A stretch of DNA of 64,000 nt. It comes from Pseudomonadota bacterium. GTDB taxonomy: Bacteria; Pseudomonadota; Alphaproteobacteria; Acetobacterales; Acetobacteraceae. Shown in pieces: positions 8,110 through 20,100 of this stretch (position 1 is the stretch's first letter; each line of letters starts with the position of its first letter). Made by a program: the position numbers and the translations under genes. The stretch is taken from NCBI GenBank assembly GCA_021845595.1, contig JAJZVV010000010.1, positions 62,001 through 126,000 on the forward strand, read 5' to 3'. The notes beneath the pieces were generated by a model. That model was not told the DNA's origin, made no database searches, and saw only the letters and a program-made list of their open reading frames with translations.

Positions 8110-9954
8110 CTATGTTGTGATTCCGTCGGAAACTCCATCGACAGCCAGTGCCGCGCGAACCAGGGCAAGATGGGAAAACCCCTGCGGGAAATTGCCGAGC
8201 TGTCGTCGCGTTTTCGGATCGTATTCTTCCGCCAGCAAACCGACGTCGTTGCGCAGTGATAACAGGTGCGAGAAGGCTGCCGTCGCCTCCTCGCGCCGTC
8301 CATCGAGCACCAGCGCTTCGACACGCCAGAAACTGCAGGCGAGGAACGCGCCTTCGTCGCCCTCGAGCCCGTCCGCGCGCGCCTCGGTGCGATAGCGGCG
8401 TACCAGCCCGTCCGTCATCAGCTCGCGCTCGATCGCCGCCAGCGTGCCGCGCACGCGCGGGTCTTCGGCGGGCAGGAAGCCGGTGAGCGGGATGCGCAGC
8501 AGGCTGGCGTCGAGTTCGCTCGAGCCGAAGCTCTGCACGAAACTGCCGCGCCTGGCATCGAAGCCCTGCGCGCAGACACTGGCATGGATCTGCCGCGCCA
8601 GCGCGCGCCAGCGATCGAGCGGCGCCTCCAGCCCGTCGCGCTCCGCGCTGCGGATGGCGCGATCGAGCGCGACCCAGGCCATCACCTTGGAAAACGTGAA
8701 ATGCCGCCGCCCGCCGCGCGTTTCCCACAAACCTTCGTCGGGCTGATCCCAGATGCGTTCGAGCTGCCCGATCAGCGCCACCTCCAGCGACCAGGCCGAA
8801 CGCGGCGCCCCCAACCCGCCAGCGCGCGCATGCTGGAGCGCGCTGATCACTTCGCCGAAGATATCGAGCTGCACCTGCTCCGCGGCGGCGTTGCCGATGC
8901 GCACCGGCTGCGCGCCCTGGTAGCCGGGCAGCCACGACGCCTCCCATTCGTCGAGGCGGCGCTCGCCGGCCAGGCCGTACATGATCTGCACCTGCTCGGG
9001 ACTGCCGGCGACGCTGCGCTGCAGCCAGTCCCGCCAGGCCTGGGCCTCGGCGTAGTAGCCGGCGTCCATCAGCGCCTGCAGCGTCAGCGTCGCGTCGCGC
9101 AGCCAGCAATAGCGATAGTCCCAGTTGCGCCGCCCGCCGAACTGCTCCGGCAGCGAGGTCGTCGGCGCGGCGACGATGCCGCCGGTCGGCGCGTAGGTCA
9201 GCGCCTTCAGCGTGATCAGGGAGCGCTGCACCGGCTCGGCGAAGGCGCCGCGATAGGTGCCGCGGCCGCTCCAGTCCCGCCAGAAGCGCTCCGTGGCGGC
9301 GCGCTCGGCGGCGGCGTCCAGCGGCGGCGGCGGCGGCATGTGGGAGGCGGCGTGGGCGAGGACGAAGGCCACGGTCTCGCCGGCCTCGATCTCGATCGCC
9401 TGCCACAGCTCCGGCCCGCCCGATGGCAGCGGCGCGTCGGGCAGGATGGCGAGCCGCGGCGTGTCGGAACAGGCGCGCAGCACCACCTGGTCCGGCCCGG
9501 CGATGGCCCTGAGCGCGCCCGGCCCGAGCGTGGTGATCCAGGGCACCGTGCGGCCGTAATCGCAGCGCAGCGCCAGTTCGAAGCGCAGCGCCACGCGGCC
9601 GGACCTGCCCTCGACGCACCGGATCAGGGCCGGGCGCGGGCTGTCGAGCGGGTCGGAGACCGGCATGAAGTCGATCACCGCGACGCTGCCCGTCTCGGTA
9701 TGGAACACCGTCTCCAGCACCAGGGTGCCGGGATGGTAGAAGCGGCGCACCCGCGCCGCCGCGCTCTGCGGGCGGATCAGCCAGCGCCCATGCGCCGGCG
9801 TGCCGAGCAGGGCGGCGAAGCAGGCGGGGCTGTCGAAGCGCGGCCAGCACAGCCAGTCGATCGAGCCGGCCCGGCTCACCAGCGCGGCGCTGACGCAATC
9901 GCCGATCAGGGCGTAGTCTTCGATGGCGGCGGGCGCCCCGGCCGGGTCCGTCAT
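8110..9954 (-). CDS. Glycoside hydrolase family 15 protein (glucoamylase/trehalase-like)
   Basis: A 614-residue protein without a signal peptide. The N-terminal beta-sandwich opens with the family-typical IEDYALIGDCVSAALVSRAGSIDWLCWPRFDS. The (alpha/alpha)6 barrel contains NWDYRYCWLRDATLTLQALM, RIGNAAAEQVQLDIFGEVI, and a C-terminal VRRYRTEARADGLEGDEGAF where the general acid/base glutamates of this group usually lie. Bacterial cytosolic members of this length are glucoamylases or trehalases that release glucose from alpha-glucans or trehalose; sequence alone does not decide which. It is transcribed toward livG and starts 6 bases after the preceding minus-strand gene. Confidence 0.88.
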   Translation of the reverse strand: MTDPAGAPAAIEDYALIGDCVSAALVSRAGSIDWLCWPRFDSPACFAALLGTPAHGRWLIRPQSAAARVRRFYHPGTLVLETVFHTETGSVAVIDFMPVSDPLDSPRPALIRCVEGRSGRVALRFELALRCDYGRTVPWITTLGPGALRAIAGPDQVVLRACSDTPRLAILPDAPLPSGGPELWQAIEIEAGETVAFVLAHAASHMPPPPPLDAAAERAATERFWRDWSGRGTYRGAFAEPVQRSLITLKALTYAPTGGIVAAPTTSLPEQFGGRRNWDYRYCWLRDATLTLQALMDAGYYAEAQAWRDWLQRSVAGSPEQVQIMYGLAGERRLDEWEASWLPGYQGAQPVRIGNAAAEQVQLDIFGEVISALQHARAGGLGAPRSAWSLEVALIGQLERIWDQPDEGLWETRGGRRHFTFSKVMAWVALDRAIRSAERDGLEAPLDRWRALARQIHASVCAQGFDARRGSFVQSFGSSELDASLLRIPLTGFLPAEDPRVRGTLAAIERELMTDGLVRRYRTEARADGLEGDEGAFLACSFWRVEALVLDGRREEATAAFSHLLSLRNDVGLLAEEYDPKTRRQLGNFPQGFSHLALVRAALAVDGVSDGITT

Positions 9955-9960
9955 CGCCGC

Positions 9961-10401
9961 TCAGCCGACATGGCCGAACACCCGGCTGCCATTCGCCGGG
10001 CAGGAACAGCGCTGGCCGGGCGTGCCCGGTGGATCCAGCGGGCAGATATGGGCGCTGGCGAAGCAGGTCCGGCCCGGCGCGGCGCTGCCGGGCGGCGGCG
10101 CCGCGGGGGCACCCGCTGCCGGCGGATAGGGCTCGTCAGGCGCTCCGTACGGCCCCGGCGCGTAGGCCGGCGGCGCATTATATTGCGGCGCATAATAGTA
10201 AGGCGGCGGCACCACGGCCGGCGGGGCGAGCATGGGCGCGCCATAGTAGGGCATCGCATACGGCCCGCCGAAGAACACCCCGCCGGACCACCAGGCCTGC
10301 GCCGGCATCGGCCGTGCCGCGCCTGCCATCGCCGCCAGCGCGAGCGCGCCGCCCAATGCCCGGCGGCTCGAAGGGCGCGCAGCGTTCCGGCGACGGCGCA
10401 T
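9961..10401 (-). CDS. Small secreted Pro/Tyr-rich protein with C-terminal cysteines
   Basis: A 146-residue protein of unknown function. After the basic start (MRRRRNAARPSSRR) comes a signal peptide ending near ARPMPAQA. The mature part begins WWSGGVFFGGPYAMPYYGAP, continues as a low-complexity Pro/Tyr/Ala region (PPYYYAPQYNAPPAYAPGPY), and ends in a short conserved-looking tail with four cysteines, CFASAHICPLDPPG and CSCPANG. GGGGAG five bases before the ATG at 10401 supports that start; another ATG at 10416 is possible. It is probably surface or periplasmic. It precedes the GH15 gene closely and may be co-transcribed with it. Confidence 0.7.
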   Translation of the reverse strand: MRRRRNAARPSSRRALGGALALAAMAGAARPMPAQAWWSGGVFFGGPYAMPYYGAPMLAPPAVVPPPYYYAPQYNAPPAYAPGPYGAPDEPYPPAAGAPAAPPPGSAAPGRTCFASAHICPLDPPGTPGQRCSCPANGSRVFGHVG

Positions 10402-10504
10402 GACAACTCCCCGCATTTTCTCGGCTCCGCCGCCGTGGGCTTCCCCTCGGCAGCGAGTGTGGTCGCGCGGGCCTGGAGCGCAAGTCCCCCAGGCGGGGCG
10501 CAGC

Positions 10505-10533
10505 TTGACTTTCCGCCGCGCATTCAAGATACC
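10505..10533 (+). promoter_or_regulatory. Candidate promoter for the helicase-gcdH-methyltransferase run
   Basis: TTGACT at 10505-10510 and a weak -10 (GATACC, 10528-10533) with 17-base spacing, in the divergent intergenic region. Sequence pattern only. Confidence 0.3.
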
Positions 10534-10630
10534 GCACAGCATACGCGACCAGCATCGCGCCCGCCGCGTGCCGCACCGGCCGCCGTGCCACCGAAAGCAT
10601 CCTGTGTCCGAGACCGTCACGTCCTCCGAG

Positions 10631-12345
<1,715 letters not shown>

Positions 12346-12349
<4 letters not shown>

Positions 12350-13545
12350 ATGCGCCCGCGCACACCACCGCCAGCCCGGCTTTCACCTGGGAAGACCCGC
12401 TGCTGCTCGAAGCCCAGCTCGGCGAGGAGGATCGCGCCATCCGCGACGCGGCCCGCAGCTATTGCCAGGAACAGCTGTTTCCGCGCGTGCTCGAGGCCAA
12501 CCGCCATGAGCGCTTCGACCGCACCATCATGACCGAGATGGGCGCGCTCGGCCTGCTCGGCGCCACGATCGAGGGCTATGGCTGCGCCGGCGCCTCCTAC
12601 ACCGCCTACGGGCTGATCGCGCGCGAGGTCGAGCGGGTCGATTCCGGCTATCGCAGCGCGCTCTCCGTGCAGTCCTCGCTGGTGATGTTCCCGATCCACG
12701 AATTCGGCTCCGAGGCGCAGCGGGAAAAATTCCTCCCCCGCCTGGCCAGCGGCGAATTCGTCGGCTGCTTCGGCCTCACCGAGCCCGATGCCGGCTCCGA
12801 CCCCGGCTCGATGCGCACCCGCGCCCGCCGCGTCGACGGCGGCTACGTCCTCAACGGCACCAAGACCTGGATCACCAATTCGCCGATTGCCGATGTCTGC
12901 GTCGTCTGGGCCAAGGACGAGCAGGATGTCATCCGCGGCTTCCTGCTCGAGCGCGGCATGGACGGGCTGACGACGCCGAAGATCGAGGGCAAGTTCAGCC
13001 TGCGCGCCAGCATCACCGGCATGATCATGATGAGCGACGTGTTCGTGCCCGCGGCCAATGTCCTGCCGGGCGTGAAGGGGCTGCGCGGCCCGTTCTCCTG
13101 CCTCAACAAGGCGCGCTACGGCATCGCCTGGGGCGCGCTCGGGGCGGCGGAGTTCTGCTGGCACGCGGCGCGCGACTACACCATGCAGCGGCTGATGTTC
13201 GGCCGTCCGCTCGCCGCCACGCAGCTGATCCAGAAGAAACTCGCCGACATGCAGACCGAGATCACGCTCGGCCTGCAGAGCGTCTTCCGCCTCGGCCAGC
13301 TGATGGATGCCGGCCAGGCGGCGCCGGAGATGATCTCCATGCTGAAGCGCAATTCCTGCGGCAAGGCGCTGGAGATCGCCCGCACCGCACGCGACATGCA
13401 CGGCGGCAACGGCATCGCCGACGAGTATCACGTCATCCGCCACGTCATGAATCTCGAGGCGGTGAACACCTACGAGGGCACCCACGACGTCCACGCGCTG
13501 ATCCTTGGCCGTGCCCAGACCGGACTCTCCGCCTTCGGCAACTGA
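12346..13545 (+). CDS. gcdH: Glutaryl-CoA dehydrogenase
   Basis: A 399-residue FAD-dependent acyl-CoA dehydrogenase that oxidises and decarboxylates glutaryl-CoA to crotonyl-CoA in lysine/tryptophan and aromatic degradation. It matches the GCDH subfamily almost throughout: [97 protein letters not shown], and [19 protein letters not shown], whose glutamate (YEGTHD) is the catalytic base. It overlaps the helicase stop by four bases and the next gene by about 40, so expression is coupled to unrelated genes. Confidence 0.96.
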
Positions 13546-14818
13546 GACCGCTGCCGTCCGCGTCGCGCGCGTCGGCGCCGATGGCGACGGCATCGCCGCG
13601 CGCGCGGACGGCACGCCGCTCTACATCCCCTTCGCACTCCCCGGCGAAACGCTGAGCGTGCGCCTCGGCGCGCGGCGGGGCGAAGGGCGCGCGGCGACGA
13701 TCGAACGCATCGAAAGCGCGAGCCCCGAGCGCGTGGCGCCGCGCTGCCGGCATTTCACCCAATGCGGCGGTTGCGCGCTGCAGCACTGGGATGACGCCGC
13801 GCTGCTCGGGTGGAAATCGGCCGCGCTCGCCACCGCGCTGGCCCGCGCCGGATTCCCCGACGCGCCGCTCGCCCCGGCCATCGCCTGCGCACCGGCGTCG
13901 CGGCGGCGCATGGACCTGGCGCTGGCCTGGACCCCCTCGCGCCCGCTGGTCGGGCTGCACGCGGCGCGGTCGGAGCGGGTGATCGATCTCGCCGAGTGTC
14001 CGGTGCTGGATCCGGCGCTGGCCGCGCTGCTCGTGCCGCTGCGCGCCGCCCTCGCCGGGCTCGCCGCGCGCCCGCGCGGCGGCGCGGCGGTGGCCAATCT
14101 CCTCGATGACGGCATCGACCTGCTGCTGCGCCTCGATGTGCCGCTCGGTCTCGCCGACCGTACCCATCTCGTCGCCTTCGCCCGCGCCGCCGGGCTGGTC
14201 CGCCTCAGTCTCGGGATGGCCGGCGGCGAGATCGAACCGCTCGCGGTGCTGCGTCCGCCGCGGCTCGGCTTCGGCACCGTCACGGCCAGCCCGCCGCCGG
14301 GGGCCTTCCTGCAGGCGACGGCCGCCGGCGAGGCAGCGATCCGCGCCGCCGTACTGGCCGGACTGCCGGAGCGCCTGCCGCGCCGGGCGCGCCTCGTCGA
14401 ACTGTTCGCCGGCTGCGGCACGCTGAGCTTCGCCCTCGCCGCCCGCGCCCCGCTCACTGCCTATGAGGGCGACGCCGCTGCCGCCGCCGCGCTGCGGGAG
14501 GCCGCCGGTGCCGCCGGGCTCGGCGGGCGCATCAGCGTCGTGGTGCGCGACCTCGCCCGCCGGCCGCCGCTGGCGGAGGAGCTGAGGGACGCGGCCGCGG
14601 TGGTGCTCGACCCGCCGCACGCCGGCGCCGCGGCGGCCATGCCGGCCATCGCCGCCGCCGGCGTGAAGCGGGTGATCCATGTCAGCTGCAACCCGGCGAC
14701 CCTGGCCCGCGACGCACGCCGCCTCGCCGAGGCCGGCTACCGCGTCGTGCAGGCGACGCCGATCGACCAGTTTCTCTGGTCGGCGCGCGTCGAGAGCGTG
14801 GTGGTGTTCGAGCGATAG
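13505..14818 (+). CDS. RlmD/TrmA-family RNA (uracil-5)-methyltransferase
   Basis: About 437 residues. An N-terminal TRAM-like domain ([15 protein letters not shown]) is followed by the iron-sulfur cysteines [10 protein letters not shown] and a fourth Cys in AECPVLDP. The Rossmann methyltransferase domain has [18 protein letters not shown] (SAM site), VVLDPPHAG and the catalytic-nucleophile motif [16 protein letters not shown]. The pattern is that of 4Fe-4S RumA/RlmD-type enzymes, which make 5-methyluridine in 23S rRNA. The start is unclear: TTG at 13505 or GTG at 13511 overlap gcdH; neither has an obvious ribosome site. The exact target base is not known. Confidence 0.88.
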   Translation: MAVPRPDSPPSATETAAVRVARVGADGDGIAARADGTPLYIPFALPGETLSVRLGARRGEGRAATIERIESASPERVAPRCRHFTQCGGCALQHWDDAALLGWKSAALATALARAGFPDAPLAPAIACAPASRRRMDLALAWTPSRPLVGLHAARSERVIDLAECPVLDPALAALLVPLRAALAGLAARPRGGAAVANLLDDGIDLLLRLDVPLGLADRTHLVAFARAAGLVRLSLGMAGGEIEPLAVLRPPRLGFGTVTASPPPGAFLQATAAGEAAIRAAVLAGLPERLPRRARLVELFAGCGTLSFALAARAPLTAYEGDAAAAAALREAAGAAGLGGRISVVVRDLARRPPLAEELRDAAAVVLDPPHAGAAAAMPAIAAAGVKRVIHVSCNPATLARDARRLAEAGYRVVQATPIDQFLWSARVESVVVFER

Positions 14819-14863
14819 CCATCCAAAGCCGCCGAGTCGGCTTGACTCGAAGGAGGATATATA

Positions 14864-14878
14864 GAACAAATAGGGAAC
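14864..14878 (+). promoter_or_regulatory. LexA operator (alphaproteobacterial SOS box) for imuA-imuB-dnaE2
   Basis: GAAC-AAATAGG-GAAC is an exact GAAC-N7-GAAC, the reverse complement of the alphaproteobacterial LexA consensus GTTC-N7-GTTC. It lies 20 bases before the imuA ATG and about 16 bases after a -35-like TTGACT (14842-14847), where bound LexA would cover the promoter. Confidence 0.85.
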
Positions 14879-14898
14879 TAACACCAGCCCCGAAAACC

Positions 14899-15711
14899 AT
14901 GCCCGATCCCCTCTCCTCCCTCCCGTCCGGCCTGCCGGCGTGGCGGCGATCGCTTGACCCGCGCCCGCCTCATGGCGGGGTCGCGTTCGGCGATGCCGCC
15001 GTCGATGCCCATCTGCCGGAGCACGGCCTGGGTCTCGGCCAGGTGCACGAGATCGGTGTCGCCGAGTTTGATGACAAAGCCGGGTTCGGCGATGGGCAGG
15101 CGAGAACCGGCGCGCTGGCCGCCGCCTTCGCCGCCTGCCTGCTCGCCCGCCTGCCCGGCACGCGGCCGATCCTCTGGATCGCCACGGTCTGCGACCTCTA
15201 CCCGCACGGACTCGCCGCCTGCGGGCTCGACCCCGCGCGCCTGATCCTGGTCCGGGCGCGGCGGGAGGCCGAGGTGCTGGCGGCGATGGAAGTGGCGCTG
15301 CGCGAGGGCGCGGCGGCGGCGGTGCTGGGTGAGGTCGGGGCGTTTCAGCGTCTCGCCGCGCGCCGCCTGCAGCTCGCCTGCCGCCGGCAGGGCAGCACCG
15401 GTTTCGTGCTGCGCCGCTGGCCGCATGCCGCCGCGCCGGTGCGCCGGGTGGCGGAAGGCAACGCCGCCGCCACGCGCTGGCGGCTGGCGCCCTGGCCGAG
15501 CGAACGCCGCGACCGGGAGCCGGGGCCGGCGCGCTGGCGGGTGGAACTGCTCCAGGCGCGCGGCGGGCGGCCAGGCGCCTGGGTCATGGAACTGGCCGAA
15601 GCGCCGGCCCGAGCGATGGGAGACAGGGATGCGACGCCTGCTCTGCGTGTGGTTGCCGCTCTGGCCGATCCAGCGGCTGCGCCGCCGTCCCGGCTTCGCG
15701 CCGCCGGATAG
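14899..15711 (+). CDS. imuA: SOS mutagenesis protein ImuA
   Basis: A 270-residue RecA/SulA-like protein. It opens the damage-inducible cassette imuA-imuB-dnaE2, in which ImuA helps ImuB and DnaE2 act as an error-prone mutasome. Visible features are AWRRSLDPRPPHGG, the conserved LGLGQVHEIGV (the ImuA N-terminal E-x-x-G motif), RPILWIATVCDLYPHGLAACGLD, and LAARRLQLACRRQGSTGFVLR. The ATG at 14899 is 20 bases after an exact LexA box. The 3' end overlaps imuB by 83 bases, a long overlap often seen in this cassette. Confidence 0.9.
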   Translation: MPDPLSSLPSGLPAWRRSLDPRPPHGGVAFGDAAVDAHLPEHGLGLGQVHEIGVAEFDDKAGFGDGQARTGALAAAFAACLLARLPGTRPILWIATVCDLYPHGLAACGLDPARLILVRARREAEVLAAMEVALREGAAAAVLGEVGAFQRLAARRLQLACRRQGSTGFVLRRWPHAAAPVRRVAEGNAAATRWRLAPWPSERRDREPGPARWRVELLQARGGRPGAWVMELAEAPARAMGDRDATPALRVVAALADPAAAPPSRLRAAG

Positions 15712-17173
15712 GGCGCTCGCCACGGTCGAGACGCGGCAGGGCCAGCGCCGGCTCGCCGCGGTCTCTCCGGAGGCCGCGGCGCGTGGCCTCGCTGCCGACC
15801 AGACGCCGGCGATGGCGCGGGCGATCTGTCCCGATCTCGTCCTCATCGAGGCCGACCCGGACGCCGATGCCGCCGGCCTCGCCGCGCTGGCCCGCTGGTG
15901 CACGCGCCATTTCACCCCCCTCGCCGCGCCCGACCCGCCGGAAGGGCTGTGGCTCGACATCACCGGCTGCGCCGGCCTGTTCGGCGGCGAGGCCGGGCTG
16001 GTCGAGGCGCTCGCCCGGCGCCTGGGCGGGTTCGGGCTGCAGGCGCGGCTGGCGGTGGCCGGCAGCAGCGGCGCCGCCTGGGCGCTGGCCCGGGCGGTGC
16101 GGCAGGACGGTTCCATCCTCCTGCCGCCGGGCGGGGAGCGGGCGGCGCTCGCGATGCTGCCGGTCGGGCTGCTGCGGCTGGAGGCGCGCGCCGGCTTCCT
16201 GCTGCGCCGGTTGGGGGTGAAGACGATCGGTGATCTCGCCGCCCTGCCGCGCGCCGACCTCGCCGCCCGCTTCGGCACCGACCGGAGCCGCGGCGTGCTG
16301 GCTCGCCTCGACCAGGCGCTGGGCGGAGCCGAGGAGCCGATCGCCTGGCCGATGCCGGCCACGCCATGGGAAGAGCGGCTGGCCTTCGCCGAGCCGCTGC
16401 TCACCACCGACAGCCTCGCCGCCGCGCTCGATCGTCTGGCAGTGCGGCTCTGTGCCCGGCTGGAGCGGGCCGGGCGCGGCGGCGGGGCCTTCATCGCCAC
16501 GTTCACCCGCGTCGATGGCGAGGAGAAGGCGATCGCCGTGACGACGGCGCGGCCGGTGCGCGCGGCGGCCTGGCTGCTGCGGTTGCTGGCGGAGAAGCTG
16601 GAGCGGGTCGATCCCGGCTTCGGCATCGAGGCGATCTGCCTCGCCGCTGGCCGGCTGGAGCCGCTCGATGCGGCGCAGGCGGTGCTGCTCGACGGTGCCG
16701 GGATGGACGAAGCGCCAGGCGGCAAGCTGGCGGCGACGATCGACCTGCTCGCCAACCGGCTCGGCCCGGCCAGCCTGTGGCGGGCGCAGCCATGGCCGAG
16801 CCACGTGCCGGAACGCGCCCTCCGGCCCGTTCCACCGCTGGCCCCCTCTGTCCCATGGCCGCACCTGCCGCCGCGCCCGCTGCGTCTGCTCGCCCGGCCG
16901 GAGCCGATCGAAGCCACCGCCCCGGTGCCGGACGCGGCGCCGCTGCAGTTCCGCTGGCGCGGCGCCCTGCACCGCGTGCGCGCGGCGAGCGGCCCCGAAC
17001 GCATCGGCGCCGAATGGTGGCACCACGCCCCGCCCGGTCCCGCGGAGCGCAGCGAACGCGACCGGCTGCGCGACTATTACCGCGTCGAGGATACCGAAGG
17101 CGCCCGGTTCTGGGTCTTCCGCGCCGGGCTGGAGGAGCGGCGACGCTGGTTCCTGCACGGGTTTTTCCCCTGA
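15629..17173 (+). CDS. imuB: Y-family polymerase-like protein ImuB
   Basis: A 514-residue protein starting with the hallmark MRRLLCVWLPLWPIQRL. The palm-like region includes LWLDITGCAGLFGGEAGLVEAL and the helix-hairpin segment RLGVKTIGDLAALPRADLAARFG. As in other ImuB proteins, the aspartate that begins active Y-family polymerases (D-x-D in the first strand) is replaced (CVWLP), so it is expected to be a non-catalytic adaptor between the beta clamp and DnaE2. The C-terminal RDYYRVEDTEGARFWVFR is typical. Its stop overlaps the dnaE2 start (TGATG). Confidence 0.93.
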   Translation: MRRLLCVWLPLWPIQRLRRRPGFAPPDRALATVETRQGQRRLAAVSPEAAARGLAADQTPAMARAICPDLVLIEADPDADAAGLAALARWCTRHFTPLAAPDPPEGLWLDITGCAGLFGGEAGLVEALARRLGGFGLQARLAVAGSSGAAWALARAVRQDGSILLPPGGERAALAMLPVGLLRLEARAGFLLRRLGVKTIGDLAALPRADLAARFGTDRSRGVLARLDQALGGAEEPIAWPMPATPWEERLAFAEPLLTTDSLAAALDRLAVRLCARLERAGRGGGAFIATFTRVDGEEKAIAVTTARPVRAAAWLLRLLAEKLERVDPGFGIEAICLAAGRLEPLDAAQAVLLDGAGMDEAPGGKLAATIDLLANRLGPASLWRAQPWPSHVPERALRPVPPLAPSVPWPHLPPRPLRLLARPEPIEATAPVPDAAPLQFRWRGALHRVRAASGPERIGAEWWHHAPPGPAERSERDRLRDYYRVEDTEGARFWVFRAGLEERRRWFLHGFFP

Positions 17174-20100
17174 TGACGGTCTACGCCGAACTCGCCACCG
17201 CCAGCGCCTTCTCCTTTCTCCACGGCGCCTCGCACGCCGAGGAACTGGTGGAGACCGCGGCGGCGCTCGGCCTCGCCGGGCTCGGCTTGGCCGACCGCAA
17301 CACCGTGGCCGGCGTGGTGCGCGCGCACGAGGCGGCCAGGCGCGTCGGGCTGCGCCTGGCCGTCGGCGCCCGGCTGGCGTTCCGTGACGGCACGCCGGAT
17401 ATTCTCTGCTATCCCGAGGACCGCGCCGCCTGGGGCCGGCTGACGCGGCTGCTGACGGTGGGCAAGCTGCGGGCCAGGCCGGGCCAGTGCGCGCTCGATC
17501 TCGCCGACCTGATCGGGCACGGCGCCGGCTGCGTGCTGATCGTGCTGCCGGAAACGATGGTGGATCCGGCCGTGCTGCGGCGCCTGGCCGAAACCTTCCC
17601 CGCCGCGGTGCATCTCGCCGCGCACCGCCGCTACCAGGCCGACGACGCCGCCCGGCTGCGCGCCCTCGCCGATCTCGCCGCCGCGGCGCGAACGCCGCTC
17701 GTCGCCGTCAACGATGTGCTCTACCACGCCCCCGCGCGCCGCGCGCTGCAGGACGTGCTCACCTGCATCCGCGCCGGCTGCCGCATCGAGGAGGCCGGAT
17801 TCCGCCTCGCCGCCAATGCCGAACGCCATCTCAAGCCGCCGGGGGAAATGGCGCGGCTGTTCGCCGCCCACCCCGCCGCGCTGGCCCGGACGGCCGAGAT
17901 TCTCGCCCGCTGCCGCTTCTCGCTCGATGATCTCACCTACGAATATCCCGACGAGCCGGTGCCGCCCGGCCGCACGCCGGACGAGCATCTCGCGGCCCTC
18001 GCCGCGGCGGGCGCGCAGCGGCGCTTTCCGCACGGGATGCCCGAAGCGGTGCGCGAAACCCTGGCCAAGGAACTGCGCGTCGTCGCCGAACTGAACTACG
18101 CGCGCTATTTCCTCACCGTGCACGACATCGTCGGCTTCGCGCGCACGGCGGGCATTCTCTGCCAGGGCCGCGGCTCGGCGGCGAATTCGGTGCTGTGCTA
18201 CTGCCTCGGCATCACCGCCGTCGACCCCACCGAGATCGACCTGCTGTTCGAGCGCTTCGTCTCCGCCGAACGGCGCGAGCCGCCGGATATCGACGTCGAT
18301 TTCGAGCACGAGCGGCGCGAGGAGGTGATCCAGTATATCTATCGCCGCTACGGCCGCCATCGCGCCGGCATCGCCGCCACCGTGATCCATTACCGGCCGA
18401 AGCTCGCCATCCGTGAGGTGGGAAAAGTCTTCGGCCTGGCCGAGGACGCAACCGCGGCGCTGGCCGCGCAATCCTGGCACGCCGGGGACGAATTATGGCC
18501 CGATGCGCGCGTGCGTGAGGTCGGGCTCGACCCGGCGAGCGTGCCGGTACGCCACGCCGTCGCGCTGGCGCGCGAGCTGGTCGGATTTCCGCGCCACCTC
18601 TCCCAGCATGTCGGCGGCTTCGTGCTCACGCGCGGGCGGCTCGACGAGACCGTGCCGATCGGCCCGGCGGCCATGGCGGAGCGCAGTTTCATCGAATGGG
18701 ACAAGGACGATATCGACGCGCTCGGGCTGATGAAGGTCGATGTGCTGGCGCTCGGCATGCTCACCTGCATCCGCAAGGCGTTCGCGCTGATCGGCCTCGA
18801 CGATCTCGCCGCGGTGCCGCGCGAGGATGGCGCCGTCTATGCCATGCTCTCGCGCGGCGACAGCGTCGGCGTCTTCCAGGTCGAGAGCCGGGCGCAGATG
18901 AACATGCTGCCGCGCCTGCGCCCGCGCGAATTCTACGATCTCGTCATCGAGGTCGCGATCGTCCGCCCCGGGCCGATCCAGGGCGACATGGTGCATCCCT
19001 ATCTGCGCCGCCGCCAGGGCAAGGAAGCGGTGGACTTCGCCTCGCCGGCCCCCGAACACGGAGCGGCGGACGAGCTCGTCCGCGTGCTCGGCCGCACCCT
19101 CGGCGTGCCGCTGTTCCAGGAGCAGGCGATGCGCATCGCCATGGTGGCGGCGCGCTTCACGCCGGAGGAGGCGAACCGGCTGCGCCGGGCGATGGCGACG
19201 TTCCGCCATGTCGGCACCATCCACACTTTCGCGGTGAAAATGATCGACGGCATGGTGGCGCGTGGCTATCCGCGCGACTTCGCCGAGCGCTGCTTCCGCC
19301 AGATCGAGGGCTTCGGCACCTATGGATTTCCCGAGAGCCACGCAGCGAGTTTCGCGCATCTCGTGTATGTCTCGGCGTGGCTGAAATGCCACCACCCCGC
19401 GGCTTTCGCCTGCGCGCTGCTGAATTCGCAGCCGATGGGCTTCTACGCCCCGGCGCAGATCGTGCGCGACGCGCGCGCGCACGGCGCCAGCGTGCGCGGC
19501 ATCGATGTCAATGCCAGCGCGTGGGACTGCACGCTGGAAGCCGGCGCGCTGCGGCTCGGCCTGCGCCTGATCGACGGCTTCCGGGCGGACTGGGCGGCGC
19601 GGCTCTGCGCCGCGCGCGGCAATGGTTTTGCGGATTTCACCGCGCTCGCCGCCGCCACCTTCGCCAACCACGGCCTGCCGCGCGCGGCGCTGGAGGCGCT
19701 GGCGGAGGCGGACGCGCTGCGCAGCCTCGGGCTCGATCGCCGCGCCGCGCTGTGGCAGGTGCGCGGCCTCACCGGCCAGGCCGCGCTGCCGCTCTTCGCC
19801 GCCCTGCCCGAGACGCTGCGCCCGGCGCGACTGCCGGAGATGAAGCTGGCCGAGCACGTGCTCGCCGATTACCGGACGCAGGGAATGTCGCTGAAATCGC
19901 ACCCGCTGCGCTTCCTCCGCGCCGCCCTGGCGCGCGAAGGCGTGCGCAGCTGCGCCGCGGTGATGCAGGCGCCGCACGGCACCGCGCTCAGCGTCGCCGG
20001 GCTGGTGCTGGTGCGCCAACGCCCGGGCAGCGCCGCGGGGGTGGTGTTCCTGACCATCGAGGACGAGAGCGGCGTGGCCAACATCGTCGTCTGGCCGGCG